DNA of 64,000 nt from Eonycteris spelaea (GCA_003508835.1 PUFA01000027.1:7192001-7256000); one strand, 5' to 3'; counted from the stretch's first letter, positions 34,081 to 46,259 are shown. A program made the numbers and translations. Notes: a model not told the origin generated them from the letters alone.

Positions 34081-36290
34081 ACTTGTTTTCTATGATCACC
34101 CCCATTGTCCCCTAATTTCTTCCTTCTCAGTACTCTTAACTGAATCTTCTACTTGTACCCAAGTTGTATGTGGCTTAATCCTTGGAGCCCTTTTTTAATC
34201 TACTTATATACCATTCCCTAGATGATTGCATATAGTCTGTATTATCTATATGTTGGGATTTAACAAATTTCTAATACCAGCCTGGAATACTTCCCCCAAA
34301 TCTAAATTCACATATCCAAATGTTTGCCTGATATTTGCATTGAATAGCTAAAGATTATCTCAAGCTTTATGTTGCCAAAACAGAACTCTTGTTCCCTGAT
34401 TCTTCCTCATTCCCATTACAACTTTCTTCTCTTATAGTCTTTCCTAGCTCACTTCTACCATTTTTGGGTGCCCAAAACAAAGGAATCACTCTTAGTTATT
34501 CTTTTATTTCCCATATTTACTTATCAGCCTGCTGTGACTCCAAACTTCTTTTTAGTCCTACTATTACTATAGTACTTCAAGCCACCATTGTTCATTTTCT
34601 TTTTATTAACTTTATTGGGGTGACATTGCTTACTAAAATTATATAGATTTCAAGTGTACAATTCAACAATATATCATGTGTATTGCATCGTGCGTTCACC
34701 ACCCAAAGTTAAATTTCCTTCCATCACCATATATTTGACCCTCTTTACCCTTTTCTACCTCTTTCCTTCCCCGCTTTCCCTCTGTTAAGCACTAAACTGT
34801 TGTCCATGTCCATGAGTCTCTGTTTGTCATGTTTGTTGCTTTCAGTTTTATATCCCACATATGTGTGAAATCATAAGGTTCTCGACTTTTCTGTTCCACT
34901 TAGCCTGATAATCTCGATTCATCCATAAATGTCAGTATTTCATCTTTTCTTACAGCTGAGTCTTATTTTATTGTATAAATGAACCACATCCTCTTTGTCC
35001 AATCATCTATCGTAGGACCCTTCAGTTGCTTCCAAGTCTTGGCCGTCGTGAATAATGCTGTTATGCACATCATGGTGCAGGTATCTTTACGGATAAATGT
35101 TTTCAAATTTTCGGAGTAGATACACAGAAGAGGGATTGCTGGGTCATATGGTAATTCTATTCTTAAGTTTTTGAGGACCCTCCATACTGTTTTTAGAGTG
35201 TATGTACCAGTTTACATTCCCACCAAAGTATGAAGGTTCCTTTTTCCCCACATCCTCTCCAAAACTTGTTATTTGATTATATCTATTCTAACAAGTGTGA
35301 GATGGTATCTCATTGTGGTTTTGGTTTGCATTTCCCTAATAGCTAGTGATGTTGAGCATCTTTTCAAATAGTCGTTGGCCATTTGTGTGTCCTTTAGGGA
35401 GAAGTGTCTGTTCAGGTCCTTTGCCCATTTTTTGATTGGATCATTTGTTTTTGTTGTTGTTGTTTTGAGTTGTATGAGTTCTTTGTATATTTTGGATATT
35501 AGCCCCTTATTGGAGGCATATATCTTTTCCCTTTTAGTTGTTTGCCTCTTTGTTTTGTTGGATGGTTTCTTTTGCTGTGCGGAAGCTTTTCAGTTTGATG
35601 TAGTCCCATTCATTTCATTTTTGCTTTTACACCTGCCTTGAGGTCAAATTCATAAAATCCTCTCTAAACCCAATGTCCATGAGTTTAGTACCTGTTTTAT
35701 TCTATGTGATTTATCATTTCAGGTCTTATAGTTAGGTCTTTGATCCATTTTGAGTTAGTTTTGGTGTATGGTGACAGACAGCAGTCTAGTTTCATTCTTT
35801 GCATGCAACCATCATTGTTCTTGATCTGGATTATTGCAATAGCCCTCTGCCTTATCTCCCTATTTTCATTTTAACCTTTATTCCTTCTTTATACTGTAAC
35901 CAAAATAAGCTTAAAACTCAAAATCAAATCATATTACTTAAATCCCTAAACCCTCCAGTGGTTTCTCATTTTTTCCAAATGGAGTAACCAGTATGGCCTA
36001 CATAGTTACACTTAACATTTAGTCTCATGCCATATGTGCTGACCTTTCTGATACTCAAGCATACTGAGTTCATTTGTATTGTAGGGCCCTTGCACTTGTT
36101 ACCTATGCCTAGACATTCTCTTCTCACAGAATTGTACATGACTGGTTCCTTCAGATCATTCAGGTCTCAGCTTGAATGTCACCACTTAGGTAGAGAGACT
36201 TCCCTGACTACCTTGTCCAAGAAAAAGTGTGTTCCCACACTTTGTATCTTTATCTTCTGTTTTTTCTACTATATCAAATTATGAAATTTA
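34081..36290 (+). repeat. long L2 LINE remnant split by an L1
   Basis: Left part: GATTATCTCAAGCTTTATGTT and GCCAAAACAGAACTCTTG match L2 ORF blocks (…CTCAAACTCAACATGTCCAAAACTGAACTC…), and TACTTCAAGCCACCATTGTTC ends the left half at about 34593. Right part: it resumes at about 35813 with TGATCTGGATTATTGCAATAG, CCCTCCAGTGGTTTCTCA, TCAGGTCTCAGCTTGAATGT and CTTCCCTGACTACCTTGTCC. The two halves form one continuous L2 when the L1 is removed. No intact open frame remains. Confidence 0.85.
34594..35812 (-). mobile_element. L1 3' end inserted in L2, reverse orientation
   Basis: The 3' end lies on the left (CTTTATTGGGGTGACATTGC) followed by 3' UTR and C-terminal ORF2 sequence on the minus strand. Blocks include TTTTATATCCCACATATGTG, GGATTGCTGGGTCATATGGT, TACATTCCCACCAAAGTATG, GCATTTCCCTAATAGCTAG and TTGGAGGCATATATC. 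It is 5'-truncated at about 35800. The octamer CATTGTTC occurs at both junctions (34586-34593 and 35813-35820), a short candidate target-site duplication. The coding frame is disrupted. Confidence 0.9.
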
Positions 36291-37084
36291 AAATGTCATT
36301 GTATGAAATATTTTTTCTAACGTCTCATAGCTTAGATTATGGAATATTGAGAAAACTTTTTACTTATAGAATAATTAATTAGTCATAGAAAATGATTAAA
36401 TGAATGTATTTTCAGGCAAGTTTTATAAGTCATTTGGAACTTGTAAAATGACCTACTTTATTGAGCCATTTTATAACATATCAATGCATGGTTTCATGGT
36501 AACTGTTTAAAGCAAACAGTTTAATATATTTCATCTCTTTCTTAAGAAAGCTAAATAGTGTCTAAGTGATAATAAATTCAAGATGTGGAAGTGTGGCTGT
36601 TATTTTTTACACTGATTATGAAATACCACTATTAGATAATTTTTGTGTGGAATTTTTTAAAACAGTATTTTTAATTTTTCTGAAGCAAAGTCAACTTTAT
36701 TCATGCATGAAAAATTAATGTGCCATAGGAGATGTGTTACTTGGCATCTAATGAGCAATTAATTTCCAATAAAACTGTGAAGATTAATGGGTTCACTCTG
36801 GGAAGACTAGCACTCAACTTGAAATAGAAATCTGAGGCAACTTAATCTGCACACTTAGGAATAAAGTTTTGAAAATTCACTTTCTAAACATGTTTATTTC
36901 TGAAAGATATCCTCAATGTTGAGTTTACCTTAATAGAAGATTAGTGTATGTTACATTAAGAAGTATTTGTTTTTAAAGATTCACAATACTAATCTTTGGG
37001 CATGTAGAGGGTATATTATTTTGATATGGTAGCCCAGCATGTAGAATGTTAATCATTAAGAAAAAAAAACTCTCCATATGTATT
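36291..37084. other. intronic DNA between L2 pieces
   Basis: About 800 bp of AT-rich sequence without an assigned family. It may be an unrecognised insertion separating the L2 body from the 3' end at 37085. Confidence 0.45.
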
Positions 37085-37295
37085 ATCATGGCTCAGTTTT
37101 CTTCTCTTTCACATTTACATGCCTGATGAACTCTATCATATACTTTCTCCATTGCTTTGTAATTATGTGGGCACCTGTCTCCCACATGGGAACATGGGCT
37201 CTTCTAAGCAGCAAAACATTTTATTCATCTTTGTCATTTCCAACGCCTTGCCCCATGTCTGATACATCATAATTGTTCAATAAGTTTTGTGGGAG
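37085..37295 (+). repeat. L2 3' end
   Basis: GGGAACATGGGCTCTTCTAA, CATTTTATTCATCTTTGTCA, CCTTGCCCCATGTCTGATAC and ATAATTGTTCAATAAGTTTTG follow the terminal L2 order (…CAGGGACTTTGTTTTGTTCACTGC…CAATAAATATTTGTTGAATG). Confidence 0.75.
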
Positions 37296-37684
37296 GAAGA
37301 AAGGAAAGATTCTTGGAAGAATTAAGATCAGCTTAAGATTAAATGTTTAATATGAATCAAAAGAAAACGGTCCTTGAGGTTCTTCTAACATAAGAAGATT
37401 GTTTGATCACTACAGTCAAGTCTTACAAAAAAAAATCAAAATGGTTCTTTAGGTTTCGATTTACTAACATTTTCATTTTGTTTTAACCTTTGTACACAAT
37501 CAGGTCTCTTAGATCAAATGATACTTCTATGGAGAAATGTATTGTTAAGGAAAAGTACCTCTTTTCCTCTAGATAATAGTTAGAGATTATTTTGAAACCC
37601 CTGATTAAAGGTATTGAAATAAAATGTCAGTCTTACTGAGAACATCTGCTAACCCTCAAAAAATTACAATGTGATACTAAAAAA
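37296..37684. other. intronic DNA, nothing recognised
   Basis: No gene or firm repeat. Confidence 0.5.
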
Positions 37685-37689
37685 ACACG

Positions 37690-37797
37690 TCATGAAGGAG
37701 ATTTGACTTTGGGTGCTGAATACACAGTTATACATTTGAAAGTCTATATAATTTTATTAGCCAATGTCACCCCAATAAATTTAATTAATAAAAAAAA
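37690..37797 (+). mobile_element. L1 3' terminal fragment
   Basis: Only the last ~110 bp of the L1 are present: TGGGTGCTGAATACACAGTT, ATTTGAAAGTCTATATAATT and TTAGCCAATGTCACCCCAAT, ending AATAAATTTAATTAATAAAA with an A-rich tail. A severely 5'-truncated copy. Confidence 0.88.
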
Positions 37798-38120
37798 CAG
37801 GTCATGTTGTATTTTACCATATAACCATGTTACAGGTTATATCTTTTCTAATTGTTCTTAAACTTCATGAACCCAAAAAACATGACAATGAATTTCATGT
37901 GGGAAATATGACTCAGTATTACTGAATGACTGTATGATTTTACCAACAAGCTGTGAATACTTGTTTATGGTATAGAATCTGTAATGAGCTTCTCATATCA
38001 CGGGAATGCTGAAACCTTGTTATGCATAACTCTTGATTACATCTGAATACTATTTTGGCAAGAAACTTTATAGTATTTAAAACCCAAATATTCTTATTTC
38101 TAAATCACCTAACAAAGATT
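37798..38120. other. intronic DNA, nothing recognised
   Basis: No gene or firm repeat. Confidence 0.5.
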
Positions 38121-38124
38121 ATTT

Positions 38125-38430
38125 GTTTGCTTGTCTTTTTACTTGTGTTGTTTAGATGTTAAGCCAACTATAGAATTTATGTGGATTTTACTAGTTTTGC
38201 CAATAATGTCTTTTTTTTCTGATTCAAAATCCTCTATTTTATTTGTCATCATGTCTCCTCAATTACGAGTTACTTTTTCCCTGCCTTTCATGACCTTGAT
38301 GCTTTTGAAGAGTACTATACATTTATTTTGTAGAATATCTCTTAATTTGGATTTATCCAATATTTTATCATGATTAGATTGAGGTATGCTTTACTGGGCA
38401 GGCTACTGATTCCAATATCATGGTTATTGC
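38125..38430. repeat. L1M-type 3' fragment
   Basis: CTAGTTTTGCCAATAATGTC, ATTTGTCATCATGTCTCCTC, TTTCATGACCTTGATGCTTT, TGAAGAGTACTATACATTTA and ATCATGATTAGATTGAGG match the same old L1M 3' region as 41340-41900 and 5340-6720. Confidence 0.7.
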
Positions 38431-40710
38431 TTATATTAATGAATAAATAAAATATCCTTTAAAAGTATTTTCCAGCTGTATAATGAATTCAGTTCTTGTG
38501 AATAATTTCTAATCATAGGAATGCATGTAAGTCTCTGAAAATTTTAATGAGTCTATCACTGATTTTTTTTTAATCCAACCTGGAAGTCTCTTGGCAATGG
38601 AACTATAATTTGGCAGGTGAACTTGCATATCTCCAACATTTTAAACATTATTTTTAAACATTATTTTAATTTGGTAGTATTTTTTAAACTCCTGGGAATT
38701 TATACCTGTATGTGTATATTTAGGAAAAAAAATTTAAAAACATAAATTTAGAAATGTCTCTTGTGTACTTATGGGGAAAGTATATATATATTGTCTTTAA
38801 ATATTAGCATATTTTGGATTTTTGGAATGTTATAGTAGATGATTTCTGCAAAAATATTTTCTAAAAGAACCTCTTTAAATATACCTTTGTATACCATAAA
38901 CTTTTAGTTAGTGTATATTGGACATCTGTATCCTCATTTAAAAATATGTGTTGGCCCATTATGGAATTTGAGGTTTTCTTGTGGGGAGGGGGCGGTGTTT
39001 TTTTCTAGAATCAGTGCTACTGTACTCCAGCTTACCAACCTAAATACTTCAAAAGCAAGTAATATCTTTTAAACCAAAAAATTATAAACAAAGGGAAATT
39101 ATCAATGTGGAACCTCTAATGTAGATTTCTAGCTTATACTTACATGCTTATTTCCCCAAATATTAGAAGTCTACCTGAGAAAGAGAGGTATGTGTTTTAT
39201 CTTTAAGACCATAAGCTCACCAGGGCTTATCAAACATATGCATCGTATGAGAATTCGTCTGTCAGAAGAAGAGTATTATAGTCTTCTTGGCCCCAGCAAG
39301 TTAGCACCATGTCTTAAACATATCTTAAATATCTAAAAATTCACATAATGAAAGTTGTGCTTTTTCATGTTTATGGGAAGTTTATAAACTTATAAATTTG
39401 AGTTTATGCTCATTAAGAGTCTACCACTTACCATCCATCATTCATTTTATCTGACCTATTTTGCTAGACTCTTACCTTCCACTCATTGATTTTTATTTCC
39501 TTTACTATAAATAAATATGCCCTTCCTAGATGGCTGTGCAAATCCCTATGGTCTTTATTCCCAGGTCAGAGAGATTTGCTCTTGATCCCAAATCATACTT
39601 AGGAAATCCAAAGTCTTATTTTTAACTGCCCATTTCCATACTACCAAAATCCACCACAAAGAAGTAAAAATTGACCAGAGGCACTGAAGACTTAGAAAAG
39701 CAAACCTACTCTACTATATCTGCTCCAGAATCACAACTTGCAAAAATAAATGATGGCTCAACAAATAAATAAAATTATTAATGTATTCTTATACATGAAA
39801 TTAGAAATTCATTATCACTCTTTTATCTATGTTATTTGCTATTAAAGGATATGATTTCATAATATTAAATAAAGGGAGATTTCTTTGATTAGCTGTCTTT
39901 TGTTTGAATCACTAAGTAGGGAGAAAAAGGCAGAAATTTATAAAATAACTCTATTCTGTTAAATGACATGTGTTTGAGCCAGATTTACTAAGAACCTCCC
40001 TAGTTACTTTAATTTTATAATATAGCTCTAGACTTTCTAATTAAATATGCAACTTATGTCATAAGAAAAAAAAAACCTCTTAAGCTTTTCACAGTAAATT
40101 TAATTAAGCATTTCTTGTAAGTTCATTTCAGTATCTATCATGGCCCACTAAAGTTGGAATTCAGTCGTAAAATGGTAGATTAATTGCCTTTTGTATTAAA
40201 TGAAATAAGAATCTCGAATATGCAAAGTCAGGAAATTTAATTGTGGTCTTCAATTGCTTATTCAATGCATTGGAAAACTGAAAGCAGAAGTACAGAAAAA
40301 AGGGCCAAAGGTTGTAAATGTAGCACATCATACACATTTTCACTTTACTTAATGATCCAAGTATTTATTACTATGAAGTAAATGCACCATTTAAAGAATT
40401 ATGGTGGAATTGTAAAACGTTAAAAAGTCTAATTAATTTTAGTCTGAAGCATGCAGTGTGCTCATTTCGCCTAAAACATTTTCATTATCGTCAGTATTTT
40501 TCCAGTTATTAAGATAAATTTTCCCTCATTGAGCAGCAGTAGCATATTTTCTATATTAAAAGCACAATCTTAAATCTGATATGTTTTAATGAATAAAAGA
40601 AAGTTTTTGATCACAGATTGGAACAATATATTGCATTTTGTCTTTCTACCCTTCTATAACTAACGGGACAGGTTAAGTTGTCTACATATTATTTTTTTGC
40701 TAGAAACAAT
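38431..40710. other. intronic DNA, nothing recognised
   Basis: AT-rich; a short G-rich patch (GGGGAGGGGGCGG) lies near 38981. No gene or firm repeat. Confidence 0.55.
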
Positions 40711-40743
40711 ACACACACACACACACACACACATACACACACA
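40711..40743. repeat. (AC)n microsatellite
   Basis: An AC dinucleotide tract with one CAT interruption, about 33 bp. Confidence 0.95.
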
Positions 40744-41335
40744 TTTTTAAAAGGACCATTATTAAAGCATATAGATAATTTTGACTGTCCATTTGAATCC
40801 AATTACAACAATTCTTCTCTGATTAGTTAGTGGCATATTTAAAATATTAAGAAAATATCATAAGAAAATAGAAATACTTTAACTTAGTGCTGAGCTGCAC
40901 CTTCTCACTTCATTTTACTCTTGGGCCACCATGTGTCTTTGTCTGCTGTGAATAGAAAATTCAGTTAAGTAAAAACAACTGACATCATTCTCTTTGTAAA
41001 CACAGACCCCCCATTAGGCTTACTTATTTCTGGAAATAGTTCAAATGGAGTTATTATAAAGGGATTTATTAAAAGAAAGCTTATATTTCTCACTGTGAAG
41101 GTAATCCATGCTTAGAGTGAAAAAAATTCATGAAAGCACAGACAAGAAAATAAAATTTAACATAACCACCATGAACATTTAAGGTACTCAAGAAAGAATT
41201 TTAAGTAGAACAATGGAAAGCAAACTATTTTAGTTGTATATTTTTGATGTAGGAGTTACAGGTGCCTTATATTTTTTCCACATAAAATCTTTGTGCAAAT
41301 TTCACACTTAAATTGAACTTAGAAAGATTTCATTA
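40744..41335. other. intronic DNA, nothing recognised
   Basis: No gene or firm repeat. Confidence 0.5.
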
Positions 41336-41339
41336 AGTA

Positions 41340-41900
41340 GCCATTTTTATTTTTTAATCTTTTTATTTTGAAATAATTCTGCTTACAGAAAATTTGCAAA
41401 AATACTACAAATACTTGCCATTCGCCCTTCCTCCAGCTTCTTGTATTGTTACCATCTTCTATGACCAAAGTAAATTATTAAAACTAAGAAAATAACATCA
41501 AGACAATACTATAACTACTGCATGAGCTATACAAATTTTGCCAGTTTTCCCATTAATGTCCTTTTTATGTTCTACGATCCCACATTGCATTTAGTCATTA
41601 TGTCCCGTAGTCTCTTCCAATCTGTGATAATCCAAGTTTTGTCTTGTCTTTCACAACCTTGACACTTTTGAAGACTATTGTGATGTTTTCTCATGCTTTA
41701 ATAATTGGGAAGGCTCCTAGAGACCAGAGTTGATGTGCCTTTTTTAGTGCATCATACCTAAAGATTAATGTTAATACATATCACGGGTGATGTTAACCTT
41801 GATTACTTGGTTAAGGTAGTTTTTAACAGGTTTCTCCACTATAAAGGTATTTATAAAGCCATCTTTAAGGATACAAACAAAAAAGCAAAGGGGAAAGTTG
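41340..41900. repeat. L1M-type 3' region
   Basis: TTGTATTGTTACCATCTTCT, TTGCCAGTTTTCCCATTAAT, ACATTGCATTTAGTCATTATG, CAACCTTGACACTTTTGAAG, GGTGATGTTAACCTTGATTAC and GGTTTCTCCACTATAAAGG follow one family in order over about 550 bp. Confidence 0.75.
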
Positions 41901-43384
41901 TTGCTTTGTATTTATAGTTCTGCCTTTGAAAGAAATCATTTTATATTTGGCAATCTACAGGATAAATACACAGTTATTTATATTACAGACTGTAATTTAA
42001 ATCTAAATATTACCTGAGCAGTAGAAATTTCAGCTGTTAAAATAATTGGTGTTTGTTTGGAATCAGTTACCTCCTAAGAGACAGGAAAGAAGTTAGATAG
42101 TTCTATTAAAATTGGCATCAATTCTCTGAACTCTTATGTGAACTAAGTCAAATTTGTAAATAAGAAAAATAGAGGGCATCTTTATTGCTAATGATGGTGC
42201 AACTGAATAATATTGAAAAAAATCTTCTAAGTTTTATTCAGTGGTAAAAGGGATTTAGTTTAGATTAAAACGGCAGTGTTTTTCTTTATTTCTGTTAGAA
42301 GTCTTAGTCTTATGTTGCCACCTGGAGCATTAGACCATAATTACATGGTCCATATATACCTAGAAATTATCATTCTCCTTATCATAACAATGCTGCCACT
42401 ATAAAAAGAGCAGAAAGACTAAGAAGCCTCATTTAGTTATCTGGCATTATGAATGTTATTGTTATATGAATATGTATTATTGAAATTCTACATGTAACTA
42501 AGGGGACATGTAACTAGCAGATCGTCCAGGTTGTTACAAACAATGTGTTTTCTGGAGTATGAGTTAACAAGCTTAAACATTAAGAGGTAAATCTGTCTAC
42601 TTTCCAGTAGCCCCAAAGGATACATTTTCTTGCTGGCTGCCTCAGAACGCTTCATGAAACAAATGTCAGACTTGTCATGGCTGTCACTAAGAAAATGATC
42701 CGTGTGGCAAGGGTCTTTCATTGGGAAACAAACAGATGTCTTATCTCAGCAAACACTGACAAAACCCTGCCATCTATTAGGAAAAAATGTGCTTGTGTTT
42801 AATAAATAGTAAAGAAATACTTTGGTAAAGAAAGCTTCCTTTCTTTGCCATTTCATTCATTATATAGTCATTTGTCAATGATACTTGATTTGCTGCCTGA
42901 GCTATTTTAATGATTTTATTAATCTTGAACTGCATATAATTCTTACAAAAACTGACCTGCAATGTTAGAAACACAAATTAGCATTTCTTCCCCTCCCCCT
43001 AAAAGGAAACTTCTATAATCCTTTCTGGAGCTTTATTGTCTCTAATTTAAATGCTTTTATTAATGACGATAAAAATCTATTATTGTTATTTTGATTATTT
43101 TGATGATGTTATACTTTAGCAGTTATGACTGGTTATACTCTAGCCGTTAGGGTTAAATGCCTTTCCACTCCTCCATAATTCTTTTCTACATCTAGATCAC
43201 AGCTATCCTTGTACAAAGGAAGAAAGAGATTGCTTCTTGTTACTTATATAAATGGTTTAAAGGCATAGAAAGGCAAAACATTTAAAGATATGTCTTCAAC
43301 ATAAAAAAAAAGTGAGGAACAGTTTTTGCACCTATCCTGAATAGGAGGCAATGTTAGAAGAGACATGCATTTATAAACCATTCT
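41901..43384. other. intronic DNA, nothing recognised
   Basis: Two minus-strand open frames (42488-42721 and 42777-42974) have no recognisable domain. No firm repeat. Confidence 0.5.
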
Positions 43385-43387
43385 TTT

Positions 43388-43530
43388 TTAAATTAAATTT
43401 ATTGGGGTGACATTGGTTAATAAACTTATAAATGTTTAAGCGTACAATTCAATAATATGTCATATGTATGTATGTATGTGTGTGTGTATATCTATATATT
43501 GCATTGTGTGTTTGCCACCCAAACTCAAAA
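43388..43530 (-). mobile_element. L1 3' terminal fragment, reverse, with internal microsatellite
   Basis: AAATTTATTGGGGTGACATT, GGTTAATAAACTTATAAATG, CGTACAATTCAATAATATG, then a (GTAT)n/(GT)n patch at about 43462-43490, then GCATTGTGTGTTTGCCACCC. A short terminal L1 copy in which a simple repeat expanded. Confidence 0.85.
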
Positions 43531-43985
43531 CCATTCTATATTACTAGGAAAAATTCAACAATAAAAAGACAGGCAGTATATTAAGAATATTAGTTAAATA
43601 TGAAAGTAAATCATATAGATACTTTTTAGCCCTTGAGGTAATAATTAAGCCTTTGCATTTCTATTTTGACTTAGAGCATCATTGAAGGTTGCTAGGAAAA
43701 CTAGGAACTGGGCTTGTTAAACCAGTGTCACGTTGGTGCGGGAAGTTAATAGACTGTCTACATGATAAAGGCTCCATTCTTGTTTATATTAAAGGATATG
43801 AGCTTGAAAATGGCTATCTTGACTGATGTTGCTTCAAACATTTTGCTTATTTCTGTTTTCAGTACTGTTTTAGTAAGTTAATATTGCTAGAAGTGTGATT
43901 TGTGGATAAGGAAGGGTATTGTGCTTTTTAAAATTACATATTAGTTTAGGCACATCTCTCTTTTACTTACTTTTTTTTACTCCAC
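43531..43985. other. intronic DNA, nothing recognised
   Basis: No gene or firm repeat. Confidence 0.5.
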
Positions 43986-43989
43986 TGTT

Positions 43990-44110
43990 TCACATAGTTT
44001 AGAAAACATGTATTGGACTCCAACTATACACTAAATTTGCCCTGTTAGTTGGTAGGAATGTAAGACAAAGGAGATAAAGCCCTGCCTTGATTAACAGACA
44101 AATTCAGTGC
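43990..44110 (-). repeat. L2 3' fragment
   Basis: TGTATTGGACTCCAACTATAC, TTAGTTGGTAGGAATGTAAG and AAAGCCCTGCCTTGATTAAC align with the reverse L2 3' part (…CTACTATGTGCCAGG…GGGGATACAAAG…CCTGCCCTCAAGG…). Confidence 0.55.
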
Positions 44111-45620
44111 TATCTAACAAAAATTTCTTACTACCTTTATCTGCTGATTTAAAACTTTCTGTCAGTGTCTCACCTGAAGAAGGCAGTAGAAAGGGTAGAA
44201 TAAGATATCCTTTTTATTAGGATGTAACTAAAATGTAATGTCTAGAAGTTCATCTAAAAGTGGAAACTACCTATTTATTAATATATTTTCAAGAGTTAAC
44301 TGAACATAATATCTCTATTCAGTAGAGATAAATTGGAAAAAAATATTAAACAAAATGTAGTGGTTTTTATGCTAGAAAAATATATTAAAATGACATTGTC
44401 AAAGTAATATTCAAAACACCACCCTTTGAATCCCAGGTATCTGTGACGACTCAGGTTCATTGGTAATATATTTTCTCTAGTTTCCTGAGGTTGACAAAGT
44501 CTAAATCACAAATGCTGTTGTATACAAAGGAAGCTTTCTTCGCTTTAATGTTTAAAGGCAAAGGTATGGTTTTGCATGGAAAACAAATATATATATACAT
44601 ATACACACCTTGATTTGCATTTGTTTATAAAGTCAATTTACTAAGCAGAGCTGAACAATTAATTGAAGTGAACTGAATTTGGTTTTATAAGATATAGAGA
44701 TATAGAGTAATGTGTTTGGTCAGACTAATGTTATTACTGTTGACAAGAAATAGTCAAAAAATTGCTACTCCTGCTTTAACTTAGTAAAGAGTTAGGCAGT
44801 GCTTTTTACTTGTTAATAAAAGTGAAAGATATTACTTGAAAAAATCAGAAATATTACAAAAGTAAGACTGCTTTGTACTTGGTCTTGTTGAAGGAACAAG
44901 TATGATGAGGTGGGTTTCAAATGGTAAGATGAAATATAGTCCAGACTCTCATTATTTATACTTTGGAGGTCACCATTTAATACTGAATACAAGATGCACT
45001 TCATTCTTATGGAAGCAGACATTATGATGTCACTTTATTCATCATGTTCCACAGGAACCTGTAAATTATGCGGCCACCACTTAGAACTGAAACTGTAGAA
45101 GGTTATTTAAGTATTCTATAGCCTGACATGCCCATGTTTCCTATTTTAGAGCTGACTGATCTTCAGATAACATATGGTGGTACAAGTAATTGGAAAATTG
45201 GCAGAACTGTCAAGAAAATATGCTAGATGAGACAAAAATGCCATGCTGGAGCACATACAGTGTCTCAGAAGTTAAATTTATTATTTTTATCAAACAGCGA
45301 AGTTAAAATATCTGATTCGCCCCCTAAAAAGGACACTTTTTAGTGGCAGGTGTTTTCAAAAGTAATTTTTAGGTCATTGATAAAATAAGTTGCTTTTAAA
45401 AATATATCAGAAATTTTTAGACAATGTGTAGTATAAAACAGCACCCACTGTAATTATTTAAATGTTACATAACTTTACCATATTTGTTTATAGCCTTTTC
45501 CCTAGGATTACTGGAATCACAAGTCAATTCTTCAGAGAAATAGAGTTAAAATGTATTAAGTATAGCTGATAAAATGCCCTAAAGTTTATATTTTAATGTT
45601 TTCTAAAATTTGTTTCACAG
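44111..45620. other. intronic DNA upstream of the terminal exon
   Basis: AT-rich with an (AT)n/(AC) patch near 44587. No exon-like segment was found before the acceptor at 45619-45620. Confidence 0.55.
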
Positions 45621-45695
45621 GAAGATGAAAATGAAGCTGAAAGAAAATATATATCTCAGGAGCTCAGCATGGAACAGAAAAATCCAAAGAAATAA
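45621..45695 (+). CDS. PHF14: PHF14 terminal coding exon
   Basis: The exon follows a TTTGTTTCACAG acceptor and begins at a codon boundary, matching the phase-0 end of the exon at 2169. It encodes EDENEAERKYIS, QELSMEQKNPKK and stops at TAA (45693-45695): 24 residues, highly charged, acidic first and lysine-ending. The tail follows directly on the serine run after the last zinc ligand of the PHD finger. No domain is seen; by composition it should be disordered. The peptide and its place behind SSSSK are characteristic of the long C-terminal form of PHF14. The exon is intact. Confidence 0.95.
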   Translation, partial: EDENEAERKYISQELSMEQKNPKK

Positions 45696-45830
45696 AGGAT
45701 TTTCTGTAGTGTTTTGAAAAGTTTGCAACTTATGTAGTAGCAGATAAAATTTCTAATTGTAAAATGTTAAATTGTAAAATCTTAATTTGCAAAATGTTCT
45801 GAATAAAGTTGAAAATGAAATAGGAGCTTG
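45696..45830 (+). other. PHF14: PHF14 3' UTR
   Basis: A short AT-rich untranslated region running from the TAA stop to an estimated cleavage site 15-30 bases after AATAAA. The end is an estimate. Longer 3' UTRs using later signals cannot be excluded. Confidence 0.75.
45802..45807 (+). terminator. PHF14: polyadenylation signal AATAAA
   Basis: A canonical hexamer 106 bases after the stop codon, followed by GTTGAAAATG and, further on, a TTTGTATGTTGTTT T/G-rich element at about 45839-45853 suitable as a downstream element. Confidence 0.85.
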
Positions 45831-46255
45831 CATTTGGAATTTGTATGTTGTTTAGAGCAATTTAAACTTTTTATAACAGTTAGACCTTTAAAATATTTTT
45901 AAAAAATTCTTAACTGAAATTTGAGAATAGAGATAGAATTTTCTCTTATCTCTAAACTAAGTGTCAGCACACCTGGATGACCTGAAAGAAAACTCAAAGT
46001 GTTTTTATCCCCTTACTAGTCTCTATTGTCTTCTTCAGTGGCCTTACCAGAATTCCAGTTATTCACATAAAGAAAAAACAGCATAGTTCATAAATGCAGG
46101 GAACACAAGCGTGCGAAAACACTTAAAATCAACCATGCCACAAAATGAAATACCATTTTCTGATAATGTCAACTTACATATTGTATAATACTCTAGCATT
46201 GTAGGTAAAGGCTAAAAAAGAGATGATGATTTAACATTTCCTGTGGCAGAAGTAG
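45831..46255. other. 3' flank of PHF14, nothing recognised
   Basis: No gene or firm repeat. Confidence 0.5.
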
Positions 46256-46259
46256 GGCC

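Larger units (their letters stand above)
2170..45620 (+). other. PHF14: PHF14 last intron (43.5 kb)
   Basis: The intron is bounded by an AAG|GTAAGC donor and a TTTGTTTCACAG acceptor. It separates two phase-0 exon edges, so reading joins cleanly from ...SSSSK to EDENEAE.... The content is mostly unique AT-rich DNA and old interspersed repeats, listed separately. No internal exon could be supported. Confidence 0.9.

Noticed and set aside
35375..35641. 88-codon hydrophobic plus-strand frame as a membrane protein
   Set aside because: It is the antisense strand of a reverse-oriented L1 3' region; the hydrophobicity comes from T-rich antisense codons.
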